A stretch of DNA of 64,000 nucleotides from Roseivivax halotolerans (GTDB lineage Bacteria; Pseudomonadota; Alphaproteobacteria; Rhodobacterales; Rhodobacteraceae). Each line of letters begins with the position of its first letter. Position 1 is the first letter of the stretch. The position numbers were made by a program, and so were the translations under genes. The stretch lies in assembly GCF_900115815.1 (NCBI RefSeq), contig NZ_FOXV01000002.1:186001-250000 (forward strand). The letters are read 5' to 3'. The notes beneath the pieces were generated by a model. That model made no database searches. It had not been told where the DNA came from and worked only from the letters and a program-made list of their open reading frames with translations. This document shows positions 36,905 to 46,234 of this stretch, piece by piece.

Positions 36905-38338
36905 ATGTTCTCACGCTACAAGAAGCCCGACCCCAAATCCGCACAGGCCGAGGCCGTCGCAGCCCCGAGAGTGGACGCCGGGGCCACGTCGCGGCCAAGC
37001 GTCGCCATGCGTAAGCCGTCCAAGCGGCCGGCCGAAGCCGTGGCGTCCGACAAGGACAAGAAGCGCAAGGAACGACTCAGCGACATCAAGCTGGAGCTCC
37101 ACCGCGCGCTGCTCGACAACCTCAACCTCGCGGCGCTCGACCAGGCCACGGAAGCCGACCTGCGCGCGGAGATCCAGGCGATCACCACCGAAAGCCTGCA
37201 GGAACGCTCCATCGTTCTGAACCGCGAGGAACGCCAGCAGCTCAACCAGGAACTCTATGACGAAGTGAAGGGCCTCGGCCCGCTTCAGACGCTCCTGAAC
37301 GACGACTCGGTGTCGGATATCCTGGTGAACGGCCCGCAGCAGATCTTTATCGAACGCAACGGCAAGCTGCAGCTCTCGGACGTGACCTTCAAAGATGAGC
37401 GGCACCTGATGCGGATCATCGACAAGATCGTCTCGGCCGTGGGACGTCGCGTCGATGAATCGAACCCATATGTCGACGCGCGCCTTCAGGACGGCTCGCG
37501 TTTCAACGCGATGGTCCCGCCTATCGCCATCGACGGCTCCCTCGTCTCGATCCGTAAGTTCAAGAAGGACAAGCTCGGCATCGACGACCTGGTGCGGTTC
37601 GGCGCCTTTTCCGAAGAGATGGCCGTCTACTTGCAGGCCGCTGTCGCAACGCGCCTCAACGTGATCGTCTCGGGCGGCACCGGTTCGGGCAAGACCACGA
37701 CCCTGAACGCGCTCTCGTCCTTCATCGATGACAGTGAGCGCATCCTGACGATCGAGGATACCGCCGAACTTCAGCTCCAGCAGAGCCATGTCGGCCGGAT
37801 GGAAAGCCGCCCGCCCAACGTCGAGGGCAAGGGCGCGGTGACGCCGCGCGACTGCCTCAAGAACGCGCTGCGGATGCGCCCCGACCGCATCATCGTCGGC
37901 GAGACGCGTGGCGAAGAAGTCATCGACATGCTTCAGGCCATGAATACCGGCCATGACGGCTCGATGACTACGATCCACGCCAACTCTGCGCGCGATGGCG
38001 TGGCACGTCTCGAGAACATGATCGCGATGGCCGGGATCGAGATGCCGCTCAAGGCCATGCGCAGCCAGATTTCCTCGGCTGTGAACCTCATTGTGCAGGC
38101 CTCGCGCCTTCAGGACGGCTCACGCCGGATGACCTCGATCACCGAGGTGACCGGGATGGAAGGCGAGGTGATCTCCATGCAGGAGATCTTCCGCTTCCAG
38201 CGCGTGGGCCTCACGCCCGAGAACAAGATCATCGGCCATTTCACTGCGACCGGTGTCCGCAGCCATTTCTCGGAGCGCTTCAAGATGTGGGGCTACGATC
38301 TGCCGCCCTCGATCTACGAGCCCTTCAGACCGGAGTAA
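36905..38338 (+). CDS. cpaF: Flp pilus secretion ATPase CpaF (TadA)
   Basis: A 477-residue hexameric secretion ATPase. A basic N-terminal region precedes the N-domain; the Walker A is [14 protein letters not shown], the Asp box is [12 protein letters not shown], the Walker B region is [20 protein letters not shown], and the His box is [16 protein letters not shown]. It powers pilus extension and possibly retraction with TadB and TadC. It lies 13 bases after cpaE and 6 before tadB. Confidence 0.96.
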   Translation: MFSRYKKPDPKSAQAEAVAAPRVDAGATSRPSVAMRKPSKRPAEAVASDKDKKRKERLSDIKLELHRALLDNLNLAALDQATEADLRAEIQAITTESLQERSIVLNREERQQLNQELYDEVKGLGPLQTLLNDDSVSDILVNGPQQIFIERNGKLQLSDVTFKDERHLMRIIDKIVSAVGRRVDESNPYVDARLQDGSRFNAMVPPIAIDGSLVSIRKFKKDKLGIDDLVRFGAFSEEMAVYLQAAVATRLNVIVSGGTGSGKTTTLNALSSFIDDSERILTIEDTAELQLQQSHVGRMESRPPNVEGKGAVTPRDCLKNALRMRPDRIIVGETRGEEVIDMLQAMNTGHDGSMTTIHANSARDGVARLENMIAMAGIEMPLKAMRSQISSAVNLIVQASRLQDGSRRMTSITEVTGMEGEVISMQEIFRFQRVGLTPENKIIGHFTATGVRSHFSERFKMWGYDLPPSIYEPFRPE

Positions 38339-38344
38339 GGTCCT

Positions 38345-39310
38345 ATGCTGAACGTCGAATTCATCATCTATGGCGCGATTTTCCTCGGCGTGGTGATCCT
38401 CGTCGAGGGCGTCTATCTCGTCGCCTTCGGCAAATCGATCCGCCTGAACAGCCGGGTCAATCGCCGGCTGCAAATGCTCGACAAGGGCCAGCGGCGCGAA
38501 GAGGTGCTCGCCAAGCTCCGCAAGGAGATGGACCAGCACATGGAAGGGGCGGGCATCCCGCTCTACTCGATGCTGGCCGACCGCGCACAGAAAGCGGCCA
38601 TCGCCTTCACGCCCAACCAGCTCATCCTCTTGATGGTCGGCGTGACGATCGCAGCCTTTCTCGGACTTTCCGCGATGACGGAGACCGGCCTGCCGGTGCG
38701 GATCGTGCTCGCCGTCGGTTTCGGCGTCGGCGGTGTGTTCTTCTGGATCAACTCCAAGGCCAAGAAGCGCCTCGCCATGATCGAAGAGCAGCTTCCCGAC
38801 GCGGTCGAACTGATGGTACGCAGCCTGCGCGTGGGGCATCCATTCTCGTCGGCGATCTCCATCGTCTCGAAAGAGATCCAGGATCCGCTGGCGACGGAGT
38901 TCGGCATCATCGCGGACGAGTCGGCCTATGGCCGGGAGATCGGCGAAGCGCTCAAGCACATGGCGGAACGACTCGATATGCAGGATTTGCGCTTCCTCGC
39001 GGTCGCGGTGACGATCCAGCAGCAATCGGGCGGCAACCTTGCGGAGATCCTCGAAGGTCTTGCCAAGGTGATCCGCGCACGGTTCCGGCTCTTCCGGCGC
39101 GTCAAGGCGATAACCGCCGAGGCGCAATGGTCGGGCAAGTTCCTGTCGGGCTTCCCTGTCATGGCGCTGATCTTCATCCAGGTCACCAAACCCGACTACT
39201 ACGACCCGGTCATCGACCACCCGCTCTTCATTCCGGCATGTTTCGCAGTGGCGATTTTCCTCGTCTTGAACCTCTTCGTCATGCGGATGCTCGTGAACAT
39301 TAAGGTCTGA
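38345..39310 (+). CDS. tadB: Flp pilus inner-membrane platform protein TadB
   Basis: A 321-residue polytopic protein of the GspF/TadB family. An N-terminal membrane helix (FIIYGAIFLGVVILVEGVYLVAFG) is followed by a helix pair (LILLMVGVTIAAFLGLSAM), the cytoplasmic T2SSF domain (MIEEQLPDAVELMVRSLRVGHPFSSAI, LAVAVTIQQQSGGNLAEILEGLAKVIR) and C-terminal helices. With TadC it links the CpaF ATPase to the pilus base. Confidence 0.93.
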   Translation: MLNVEFIIYGAIFLGVVILVEGVYLVAFGKSIRLNSRVNRRLQMLDKGQRREEVLAKLRKEMDQHMEGAGIPLYSMLADRAQKAAIAFTPNQLILLMVGVTIAAFLGLSAMTETGLPVRIVLAVGFGVGGVFFWINSKAKKRLAMIEEQLPDAVELMVRSLRVGHPFSSAISIVSKEIQDPLATEFGIIADESAYGREIGEALKHMAERLDMQDLRFLAVAVTIQQQSGGNLAEILEGLAKVIRARFRLFRRVKAITAEAQWSGKFLSGFPVMALIFIQVTKPDYYDPVIDHPLFIPACFAVAIFLVLNLFVMRMLVNIKV

Positions 39311-39320
39311 GGCACAGCCA

Positions 39321-40286
39321 ATGGAACTCTTCGAAAGCCTGAACGCGCGCGCCACCGACCTGCTCGGCCCCGCGGCACCGCTGTTCATCGTGGCGGGCCT
39401 CGGCCTTTTGCTCCTGCTCATCGCGATCCCGCTGATGCTGTCGCAAAAGCCGGACCCGATGGAAAAGCTCAAGCAGCAGGGCACGCGAAAGACAGAGAAC
39501 AACGCCAAGGCGGTCCTGCGGGAGCGGGCGAAGAACGACAAGCTCAACCGCTACGCACAGTTCCTCGAGCCGCAGAACGAAAAAGAGCTCGGGACGGTCC
39601 GGCTGAAGCTGATGCAGGCGGGCTATGCCTCCAAGGAAGCGGTCCGGTACTACTATTTCCTGCAAGCCGCGCTCGGCCTTCTGGGTCTCGGCCTCGGCAC
39701 GCTCTATTACTCGCTGGCTCTTGGCGACGACAAGACCACGACGGACATGCTGCTCTACGTGCTGGGCCCCGGCGCGGCGGGCTACTACTTCCCGAAATAC
39801 TGGGTCACGCGCCGCGCCGAAGAGCGCAAGCAGCAGATCCAGGACGGCTTTCCCGACGCGCTCGACATGATGCTGGTCTGCGTCGAGGCCGGCCAGTCGA
39901 TGGACCAGTCCATCATCCGCATCGCCAAGGAACTGCGTCCGTCTTTCCCCTTCCTCGCCGAGGAGTTCCAGATCGTGAGCCACGAGATGAAGGCGGGCAA
40001 GGACAAGGCCGCGGTGCTGTCAGACATGTCGGAGCGCTGCGACGTGCAGGACATCTCCTCTTTCGTGACGGTTTTGAACCAATCAGCCACCTTCGGCACC
40101 TCAATCGCTGATGCGCTTCGCGTCTACGCCTCCGAGATGCGTGACAAGCGCGTGATGCGCGCAGAGGAGAAGGCAAACAAGTTGCCTACCAAGATGACTT
40201 TGACCACAATGATGCTGACGGTGCCGCCGCTCCTCATCATTCTCGTGGGGCCTTCCGTGGTGGGCATCATGAACCTAGGGAACTGA
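39321..40286 (+). CDS. tadC: Flp pilus inner-membrane platform protein TadC
   Basis: A 321-residue partner of TadB. It shows an N-terminal helix (PLFIVAGLGLLLLLIAIPLML), a second pair (YYFLQAALGLLGLGLGTLYY), the T2SSF domain (IQDGFPDALDMMLVCVEAGQSMDQSIIRIA, SSFVTVLNQSATFGTSIADALRVYASEMRDKR) and terminal helix LTTMMLTVPPLLIILVGPSVVGI. It follows tadB by 10 bases. Confidence 0.93.
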   Translation: MELFESLNARATDLLGPAAPLFIVAGLGLLLLLIAIPLMLSQKPDPMEKLKQQGTRKTENNAKAVLRERAKNDKLNRYAQFLEPQNEKELGTVRLKLMQAGYASKEAVRYYYFLQAALGLLGLGLGTLYYSLALGDDKTTTDMLLYVLGPGAAGYYFPKYWVTRRAEERKQQIQDGFPDALDMMLVCVEAGQSMDQSIIRIAKELRPSFPFLAEEFQIVSHEMKAGKDKAAVLSDMSERCDVQDISSFVTVLNQSATFGTSIADALRVYASEMRDKRVMRAEEKANKLPTKMTLTTMMLTVPPLLIILVGPSVVGIMNLGN

Positions 40287-40289
40287 TCC

Positions 40290-40856
40290 ATGCGACTTCC
40301 CCGCCGGGGAACGCCGATACTTCTGATCCTTTTCATGGCCGCCTGTTCATCGGGCGGCCAAACGCTGCCGGAGGGTCAGCTTTTCGCACCCGATATCGAC
40401 CCTCGCGGGGAGGCGGTCGATGGACTTCTGGTCGGGCACCGACTGATGGACAGCGGCGAGCCGGAGCTTGCACTCGAAGCCTATATCCGCGCCGCAGCCG
40501 AGCGCGGCCTGACGATCGAGGTGCTCTCGGCCCTCGGTGCCGCCAATCTGGAACTGGGCCGCCTCAACCAGGCCGAAGACCTTCTGCGCGAAGCGGTGAA
40601 GCTCGACGGTGCCGCGCCGGAGGTCTGGAATAACCTCGGCGTCGTGCTCATGGAACTCGGCGAGACCGCGGAGGCGTCCGAAGTCTTCCGCAGGGCTTAC
40701 GCACTCGATAATGGCCAGAATGACTCAATTCGCGACAATCTGCGCTTGGCGCTCGCAAAAATCGAAAATCCGTTTTATGCTGAGGCCAATGAAGAAGAAT
40801 TTGAGCTCGTGCGACGGGGACAGGGCGATTATCTGATCACCGCGTCCGAGCCTTGA
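40290..40856 (+). CDS. tadD: TPR lipoprotein TadD-like
   Basis: A 188-residue lipoprotein (ILLILFMAAC lipobox) with tetratricopeptide repeats from about residue 45: LMDSGEPELALEAYIRAAAE, LGAANLELGRLNQAEDLLREAV, VWNNLGVVLMELGETAEASEVFRRAY. TadD is a pilotin-like or scaffold protein needed for secretin function in Tad systems. It starts 3 bases after tadC. Confidence 0.88.
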   Translation: MRLPRRGTPILLILFMAACSSGGQTLPEGQLFAPDIDPRGEAVDGLLVGHRLMDSGEPELALEAYIRAAAERGLTIEVLSALGAANLELGRLNQAEDLLREAVKLDGAAPEVWNNLGVVLMELGETAEASEVFRRAYALDNGQNDSIRDNLRLALAKIENPFYAEANEEEFELVRRGQGDYLITASEP

Positions 40857-40883
40857 GGCAGAAGCAGGACAAGGACGCAGCAA

Positions 40884-41732
40884 ATGCGCCAATTCCCCCA
40901 GGCTATCCTCTGCATTGCAGGGGCCGTCGCGCTGTCCGCATGCGATGCGGATGAAGGTCAGCGCGTCGACCGGAACTTCCAGGGCGTCAATGCCATCGAC
41001 GGCACCGGGCTGAACGACGTCATGCTGACGGTGGCCGACCCCAACGAGTCGGTCGATTACTTTCGCCGCGCGCTGAAAAGCGACCCCGACAATATCGAGC
41101 ATCGCCGCGGTCTCGCGAAATCCCTCGTCCGCGCCAAGCGTGCCTCCGAGGCGGTCGCCGCCTGGCAGCGCGTGGTCGCCCACGAAGAGGTCACGAATGC
41201 CGACCGGGTCGAACTTGCCGACGCGATGATCCGCACCGGCGATTGGGACCGCGCCGAAGCGACGCTCAACGAGATCCCGCCCACCTACGAGACGTTCGAG
41301 CGCTACAAGCTCGAGGCGATGGTCGCCGACGTCAACCAGGAGTGGCAGAAGGCCGACAGCTTCTACGAGATCGCGCTCGGTCTGACCACCAAACCCGCCA
41401 GCGTCATGAACAATTGGGGCTATTCCAAGCTGACGCGCGGCGAATACCGGGATGCCGAACGGCTGTTCTCCGATGCTCTCCGTCAGGACACGACCCTGTT
41501 CACGGCCAAGAACAACCTGATGTTGGCCCGCGCGGCGCAAGGCGACTACACCATCCCCGCTATCCCGATGAGCCAGATCGAACGCGCGGAGCTCCTGCAC
41601 ACGCTCGCGCTCGCTGCGATCAAGAAAGGCGAGATCGAGACCGGCAAATCGCTTCTGCGAGACGCGATAGAGACCCATCCGCAGCATTTCGAGGCCGCAT
41701 CGTCGAGTCTCGAGGCGCTCGAACGCGGCTGA
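40884..41732 (+). CDS. Second TPR lipoprotein of the pilus locus
   Basis: A 282-residue lipoprotein (lipobox AVALSAC) containing about five TPR units, for example SVDYFRRALKSDPDNIEHRRGLAKSLV, LADAMIRTGDWDRAEATLNEI, VMNNWGYSKLTRGEYRDAERLFSDAL and LALAAIKKGEIETGKSLLRDAI. It is a TadD paralogue in tandem with the shorter one, 27 bases downstream. Division of labour between the two is unknown; interaction with the secretin or with the OmpA lipoprotein is plausible. Confidence 0.85.
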   Translation: MRQFPQAILCIAGAVALSACDADEGQRVDRNFQGVNAIDGTGLNDVMLTVADPNESVDYFRRALKSDPDNIEHRRGLAKSLVRAKRASEAVAAWQRVVAHEEVTNADRVELADAMIRTGDWDRAEATLNEIPPTYETFERYKLEAMVADVNQEWQKADSFYEIALGLTTKPASVMNNWGYSKLTRGEYRDAERLFSDALRQDTTLFTAKNNLMLARAAQGDYTIPAIPMSQIERAELLHTLALAAIKKGEIETGKSLLRDAIETHPQHFEAASSSLEALERG

Positions 41733-41750
41733 CGACCGGGACAACGGCTC

Positions 41751-42245
41751 ATGGATATTCTCTCGAGCGCCGCGTGGTGGTTTCTGCCCTTCGCGCTGCC
41801 GATCTGTCTTTATGTCTGCTACACGGACCTGTCGCGGATGAAGATCACGAACGCGGCCGTCCTCGCGCTCGCACTGGTCTTCGCGCTGGTCGGGCTCATC
41901 GCCCTGCCCTTCGAGAGCTACCTCTGGCGCTACACGCATCTTCTGTCGGTGCTTGCGGCGGGTATCGCGCTCAATGCAGCCGGGGCGCTCGGCGCGGGAG
42001 ATGCGAAATTCGCAGCGGCCGCCGCGCCCTTCGTCCATATCGGCGATTTGCAGATCGTGCTGGCCATCTTCGCTGTGATGATGCTTGCCGCGTTTGTCGC
42101 CCACAGGATCGCGCGGGCGACGGCGCTGCGCCGCCTGGCCCCTCACTGGGAGAGCTGGTCCTCCGGGTCGCGCTTCCCGATGGGGCTCGCCCTCGGGCCG
42201 ACGCTCGCGGTCTATCTCGGTCTCGGCGCGCTCTACGGCGCGTGA
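41751..42245 (+). CDS. cpaA: Prepilin peptidase CpaA/TadV (A24 family)
   Basis: A 164-residue polytopic aspartic protease, the short form without a methyltransferase domain. Both catalytic Asp motifs are present: YTDLSRMKITN and GALGAGDAKFAAAAAP. It cleaves the leader of Flp pilins such as those at 31620 and 31980 after Gly. It starts 18 bases after the TPR lipoprotein gene. Confidence 0.93.
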   Translation: MDILSSAAWWFLPFALPICLYVCYTDLSRMKITNAAVLALALVFALVGLIALPFESYLWRYTHLLSVLAAGIALNAAGALGAGDAKFAAAAAPFVHIGDLQIVLAIFAVMMLAAFVAHRIARATALRRLAPHWESWSSGSRFPMGLALGPTLAVYLGLGALYGA

Positions 42246-42341
42246 GCTCGGACCTCAAAACTCCAAGAGGCGGCCCAACACTCGCCACAAATCTCTGGTG
42301 TCCTCAGGATCGATAACCGGGGCACGAGGATCGATTTCGCG

Positions 42342-43649
42342 ATGAACATGCAGGCCACCAACGTCATGGCGCCGCCACCGCCGAAGCAGCTCGAGGACAT
42401 GAAGCTGCCGATGGTGATGATGCGCGACATCGTCATCAAGACCATGTTCCGCAAGAACGTCAGCACCGTGATGGACCTCGCGAACGCGATCTGCCTGCCG
42501 GTGCCGATCACGCAGGAGCTCGTGGATTACGCGCGCAGCCATCAGCTTCTCGAAGCGATGGGCACGATGTCGGCCTCACGCGGCAACGAGATGGGTTACC
42601 AGCTTACCGAAGCCGGCAAGGCCCGCGCCCTCGATGCGCTGGCCCAATCCGAATATTATGGCGCGATGCCGGTTCCGCTGGACGTCTACCGCGAACAGGT
42701 AAAACGACAGTCGATCCGCAACATCCAGATCACGCGCGAGCAGCTCACCAACGCGATGGGCCATCTGGTCCTGCCCGACAACCTCCTCGACAACCTTGGT
42801 CCCGCTGTGACCTCAGGCCGGTCGATCCTGATGTACGGCCCGCCGGGCAACGGCAAGTCCTCGATCTCGAACGGCATTCGCGACGCGATGGGCGACAAGA
42901 TCTATGTTCCCCGCGCGATCGAATATTCGGGTTCGGTCATCACGGTCTACGATCCGATCGTGCATTCCAAGGCCGAGAGCCTCCGGGACGATCCCACGCA
43001 GCTGCGCCGCCGGATCCTCTACGACACCCGCTACGTTCTCTGCGAGCGGCCCACGGTCATCACCGGCGGCGAATTGTCCCTCAACATGCTGGACCTGGTC
43101 TTCAACCCGACCGCGCGCACCTACCAGGCGCCGCTGCAGCTCAAATCCACGGGCGGCATCTTCATCGTCGACGACCTTGGCCGCCAGGCCGAGCCACCCC
43201 AGAAGCTGGTGAACCGCTGGATCGTGCCGCTCGAGGAGAGCAAGGACATTCTCGCCCTGCAATCGGGCGAAAAGTTTGAAGTCCCCTTCGACACGCTGGT
43301 GATCTTCTCCACCAATTTTCACCCGAACGAGATCTTCGACCAGGCCGCGCTCCGGCGGATCTTCTTCAAGATCAAGATCGACGGGCCCAACCAGGAAGAC
43401 TTCCTCAAGATCTTCGCGCTGGTGGCCCGGAAGAAGCGGATGCAGCTTTGCGAGAAGAGCCTCGTGCACCTGCTCAAGACCAAGTATCCGACGATCGACA
43501 ACATCTACGCGAACTACCAGCCGGTCTACCTGATCGACCAGATGATCTCGGTCTGCGACTTCGAGGGCCTGCCCTACAAGATGACGCCGGAGCTCGTGGA
43601 TCGGGCCTGGGCGAACATGTTCGTGAAGGACGAGAAGATCGTGAAATAG
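42342..43649 (+). CDS. AAA+ ATPase of unknown role linked to the tad locus
   Basis: A 435-residue soluble protein. Residues about 25-105 look like a winged-helix or helical recognition domain (FRKNVSTVMDLANAI, NEMGYQLTEAGKARALDAL). An AAA+ module follows: Walker A GPPGNGKSS (about 166-174), Walker B GGIFIVDDLGRQ, sensor-like FDTLVIFSTNFHPNEIFDQAALRRIFFKI with an Arg-finger candidate. The C-terminal lid contains ANYQPVYLIDQM. No signal peptide or membrane helix. It lies 96 bases after cpaA in the same direction, and nothing else in the locus supplies an AAA+ protein. I do not recognise a named family; a regulatory or remodelling role is inference. Confidence 0.8.
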   Translation: MNMQATNVMAPPPPKQLEDMKLPMVMMRDIVIKTMFRKNVSTVMDLANAICLPVPITQELVDYARSHQLLEAMGTMSASRGNEMGYQLTEAGKARALDALAQSEYYGAMPVPLDVYREQVKRQSIRNIQITREQLTNAMGHLVLPDNLLDNLGPAVTSGRSILMYGPPGNGKSSISNGIRDAMGDKIYVPRAIEYSGSVITVYDPIVHSKAESLRDDPTQLRRRILYDTRYVLCERPTVITGGELSLNMLDLVFNPTARTYQAPLQLKSTGGIFIVDDLGRQAEPPQKLVNRWIVPLEESKDILALQSGEKFEVPFDTLVIFSTNFHPNEIFDQAALRRIFFKIKIDGPNQEDFLKIFALVARKKRMQLCEKSLVHLLKTKYPTIDNIYANYQPVYLIDQMISVCDFEGLPYKMTPELVDRAWANMFVKDEKIVK

Positions 43650-43661
43650 GCCGCGCATTGG

Positions 43662-43686
43662 GCCGGTTTTTTCCGCCAAAACCGGC
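43662..43686. terminator. Hairpin after the AAA+ ATPase gene
   Basis: GCCGGTTTT and AAAACCGGC form a perfect 9-bp stem with a 7-base loop, 12 bases after the stop codon. T and A runs within the arms could help termination in either direction, but no T tract follows. It likely ends the pilus transcript. Confidence 0.55.
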
Positions 43687-43726
43687 TTGACCCGCCGAGG
43701 GGCCTCCTCTAATCAGCGCGCACTCT

Positions 43727-43803
43727 GGCGGAGTAGCTCAGTTGGTTAGAGCAGTGGAATCATAATCCATGTGTCGGGGGTTCAAGTCCCTCCTCCGCTA
43801 CCA
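43727..43803 (+). tRNA. tRNA-Met (anticodon CAU), elongator type
   Basis: A 77-base tRNA with encoded CCA. Acceptor stem GGCGGAG pairs with CTCCGCT (one G-U at the first pair), the D-arm is GCTCAGTTGGTTAGAGC, the anticodon stem GTGGA/TCCAT surrounds the loop ATCATAA with CAT at 43761-43763, and the T-arm is GGGGG-TTCAAGT-CCCTC. The first acceptor pair and lack of three G-C pairs in the anticodon stem exclude an initiator. A lysidine-modified tRNA-Ile(CAU) is possible but the sequence looks more like elongator Met of relatives. Confidence 0.88.
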
Positions 43804-44013
43804 GAGGCCCTTGGCGGGCGCCTCCCGGATCTCAGAAAATTCAGAGCCTTTTGCGTTTCGACACCGGATCGCGCCACTGAACTGCGTCTCGCGTCTCGGC
43901 AAGGCTCCGCTGAAATCATGCAAACTGCAGGAACATTATCCCGGCCTCGTGCCGTTGGGCACGCGAATGTCCGCAGACGGGCATTGCAGTTCAACGTGAC
44001 AAAAGGATCAGAG

Positions 44014-44532
44014 ATGACCCATTCCAAGCTCACCGCGACGACCGCAGCGATTGCCATGATGATGGCCGGAGCCGTTTCCGCTCAGACGACCGAGGACGAC
44101 GACAATGTCGCCGCGCAAGCGGGCGATGTCGCCGAGGAAGTCGGCGAGACGATCTATGCCGTCGGCGAGACCGCGACCGATACCGCCCAGGCGGGCGTCG
44201 ATGCGGTTGGCGATGTCGCACAAGAGCCCTATGGCGGCGCGGCCAACATCTCGGCCCAGCTCGATGCGGCGATCACCGGCGATGCGGTGGTGCGCTCCAG
44301 CGACGGCGAGATTCTCGGCACCGTGTACCGCACCATCAACGATGGCGCGCGCGTGCTGATCGACCTCGACGGCGAGATGGAAGGCGCAGACGAGCGCGCC
44401 ATCGAGAACGCGGCTGTCCGCGTCAGCTCGCTCTCCGCGACCGAGAACGGCCTCGTTCTCGACATGACGCGCGCCGAGTTCTCGACCGCGCTGCAGACCG
44501 CCCAGCAGCAATCGCTGCAAGAGCAGATGTAA
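44014..44532 (+). CDS. Exported protein with PRC-barrel-like region
   Basis: A 172-residue protein with a signal peptide (TTAAIAMMMAGAVSAQ). An acidic, Ala/Val-rich segment with short repeats (VAEEVGETIYAVGETATD) is followed by a region that looks like a PRC-barrel: VVRSSDGEILGTVYRTINDGARVLIDLDGEM. The C-terminus is helical (EFSTALQTAQQQSLQEQ). Function is unknown; such proteins in relatives are annotated as hypothetical. ATG at 44014 has AAAGGA upstream and is the start of the signal peptide. The 210 bases between the tRNA and this gene hold no other gene I can support. Confidence 0.72.
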   Translation: MTHSKLTATTAAIAMMMAGAVSAQTTEDDDNVAAQAGDVAEEVGETIYAVGETATDTAQAGVDAVGDVAQEPYGGAANISAQLDAAITGDAVVRSSDGEILGTVYRTINDGARVLIDLDGEMEGADERAIENAAVRVSSLSATENGLVLDMTRAEFSTALQTAQQQSLQEQM

Positions 44533-44557
44533 GCGCGACCTCTGAACCGATCACGAG

Positions 44558-44584
44558 AAACGGCCGCCTGCGGGCGGCCGTTTT
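44558..44584 (+). terminator. Intrinsic terminator after the exported protein gene
   Basis: AAACGGCCGCC and GGCGGCCGTTT form an 11-bp perfect stem with a TGCG loop, followed by TTTT. It lies 26 bases after the stop codon. Confidence 0.85.
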
Positions 44585-44680
44585 GCGTTCGGCGGCATCG
44601 CACCCGGGCCTTCCCGCGCTCCCGGCAATGGGATAGACCCGGCGCAAGACCGGAAACGGCAGCGCAGGCAGGCCCCAGAC

Positions 44681-46231
44681 ATGAAACCGATCCGCCTTCT
44701 CTCCGGCATGATGACCGTGGGCTTCTGGACCCTGGCGAGCCGGGTTCTGGGCGTCGTGCGCGAGGTGGTAATCCTGGCACTGATCGGGCCGGGGCCGGTG
44801 CTCGATGCGTTCGTCGCGGCGTTTCGCCTGCCCAACATGTTCCGCCGCTTCTTTGCAGAGGGCGCGTTCAACGCGGCCTTCGTGCCGATGTTCTCCAAGC
44901 GGCTGGAGGCGGGGGACGATCCGCTCGACTTCGCCCGCGACGCGCTGTCGGGTCTTGCCACGGTGCTCGTGGTCCTGAGCGCGCTCGCCATGATCTTCAT
45001 GCCCGCGCTCGTGGTCGCGACAGCGGGCGGCTTCGTCGGCGACGAGCGTTTCGACATGACGGTCGCATATGGACGGATCTGCTTTCCCTATATCCTGTTG
45101 ATCTCGCTGGCCGCGCTCTTTTCGGGCGCGCTCAACGCGGGCGGGCACTTCGCTGCCGCCGCAGCCGCGCCGGTCTTTCTCAACATCACCGTGGTCGCCG
45201 CGATGCTGGTCGGCCAGCAGATGGGCGGCGACATCGTGCTGTGGCTCGTCTGGGCGGTGCCCGTCGCGGGCGTCATCCAGCTTGCGCTCGTCTGGATCGC
45301 GGCGGAACGGTCTGGCCTGAAGGTCCGTCCCGGACGTCCGGTCTGGAACGACGAGATGAAAACGCTCGTCCGCGTCGCCGTGCCCGCGGCGCTTGCGGGG
45401 GGTGTCATGCAGATCAACCTTCTGGTCGGGCAGCAGGTCGCGTCCCAGTTCGAGAACGCGGTCGGCTGGCTCTACGCGGCCGACAGGCTCTACCAGCTGC
45501 CGCTTGGCGTGGTCGGCATCGCCGTGGGTATCGTGCTTCTGCCCGACCTCTCGCGACGTCTGAAGGCCGGGGACGAGACCGGCGGACGCGATGCGCTGAG
45601 CCGCGCCGGGGAATACGCACTCGCGCTCACCCTGCCCTCGGCCGTGGCGCTTCTGGTGATCCCGCTGCCGCTCGTCTCCGTGCTGTTCCAGCGCGGAGCG
45701 ACGGGTGCAGACGATGCTGCCGCCATCGCGGTCGCCGTCGCCATCTATGGGCTCGGCCTACCGGCCTTCGTGCTGCAAAAGGTTCTGCAGCCTTTGTTCT
45801 TTGCACGGGAGAACACGAAAGCGCCGTTCCACTACGCGCTCATCTCAATGGTCGTGAATGCGGTCATCGCCATTGGGTTTGCGCCGTTCATCGGCTGGAT
45901 CGCACCGGCAATCGCAACCAGCGCGGCTGCATGGTCGATGGTCTGGTTCCTGTCGCGCGGCACGCGCGGGATGGGCGAGGTTGCCTCGTTCGATGCGCGG
46001 TTCAAGACGCGGATCTGGCGGATCGCGGTCGCCTCGATCCTGATGGGTGTCGTGCTCTGGGGAACCCAAGTGGTCATCGGACCGTTTCTCGCCAGTCCGG
46101 GATGGAGGTATCTGGCACTTCTGGTTCTGATTCTTGTGGGTATGATGTCATACGGCATTCTGGGACAATTGCTGGGCGCGTTCCGTCTCAGTGAATTCGT
46201 CGGCGCATTTCGCCGCAGAAAGGACCGCTGA
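44681..46231 (+). CDS. murJ: Lipid II flippase MurJ
   Basis: A 516-residue MOP-superfamily transporter with about 14 membrane helices that flips lipid II for peptidoglycan synthesis. It begins SGMMTVGFWTLASRVLGVVREVVI, with the family loop FRLPNMFRRFFAEGAFNAAFVPMFSK, then GVMQINLLVGQQVASQF and VLQPLFFARENTKAPFHYALI. It is followed by the PLD-family gene 3 bases later, which is probably co-transcribed. Confidence 0.95.
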   Translation: MKPIRLLSGMMTVGFWTLASRVLGVVREVVILALIGPGPVLDAFVAAFRLPNMFRRFFAEGAFNAAFVPMFSKRLEAGDDPLDFARDALSGLATVLVVLSALAMIFMPALVVATAGGFVGDERFDMTVAYGRICFPYILLISLAALFSGALNAGGHFAAAAAAPVFLNITVVAAMLVGQQMGGDIVLWLVWAVPVAGVIQLALVWIAAERSGLKVRPGRPVWNDEMKTLVRVAVPAALAGGVMQINLLVGQQVASQFENAVGWLYAADRLYQLPLGVVGIAVGIVLLPDLSRRLKAGDETGGRDALSRAGEYALALTLPSAVALLVIPLPLVSVLFQRGATGADDAAAIAVAVAIYGLGLPAFVLQKVLQPLFFARENTKAPFHYALISMVVNAVIAIGFAPFIGWIAPAIATSAAAWSMVWFLSRGTRGMGEVASFDARFKTRIWRIAVASILMGVVLWGTQVVIGPFLASPGWRYLALLVLILVGMMSYGILGQLLGAFRLSEFVGAFRRRKDR

Positions 46232-46234
46232 GCC

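Noticed and set aside
43727-43803. tRNA with CAU anticodon as initiator tRNA or tRNA-Ile2
   Set aside because: The G-U first pair and the anticodon stem do not fit an initiator; the arms resemble elongator Met more than lysidine-type Ile, although the latter is not fully excluded.
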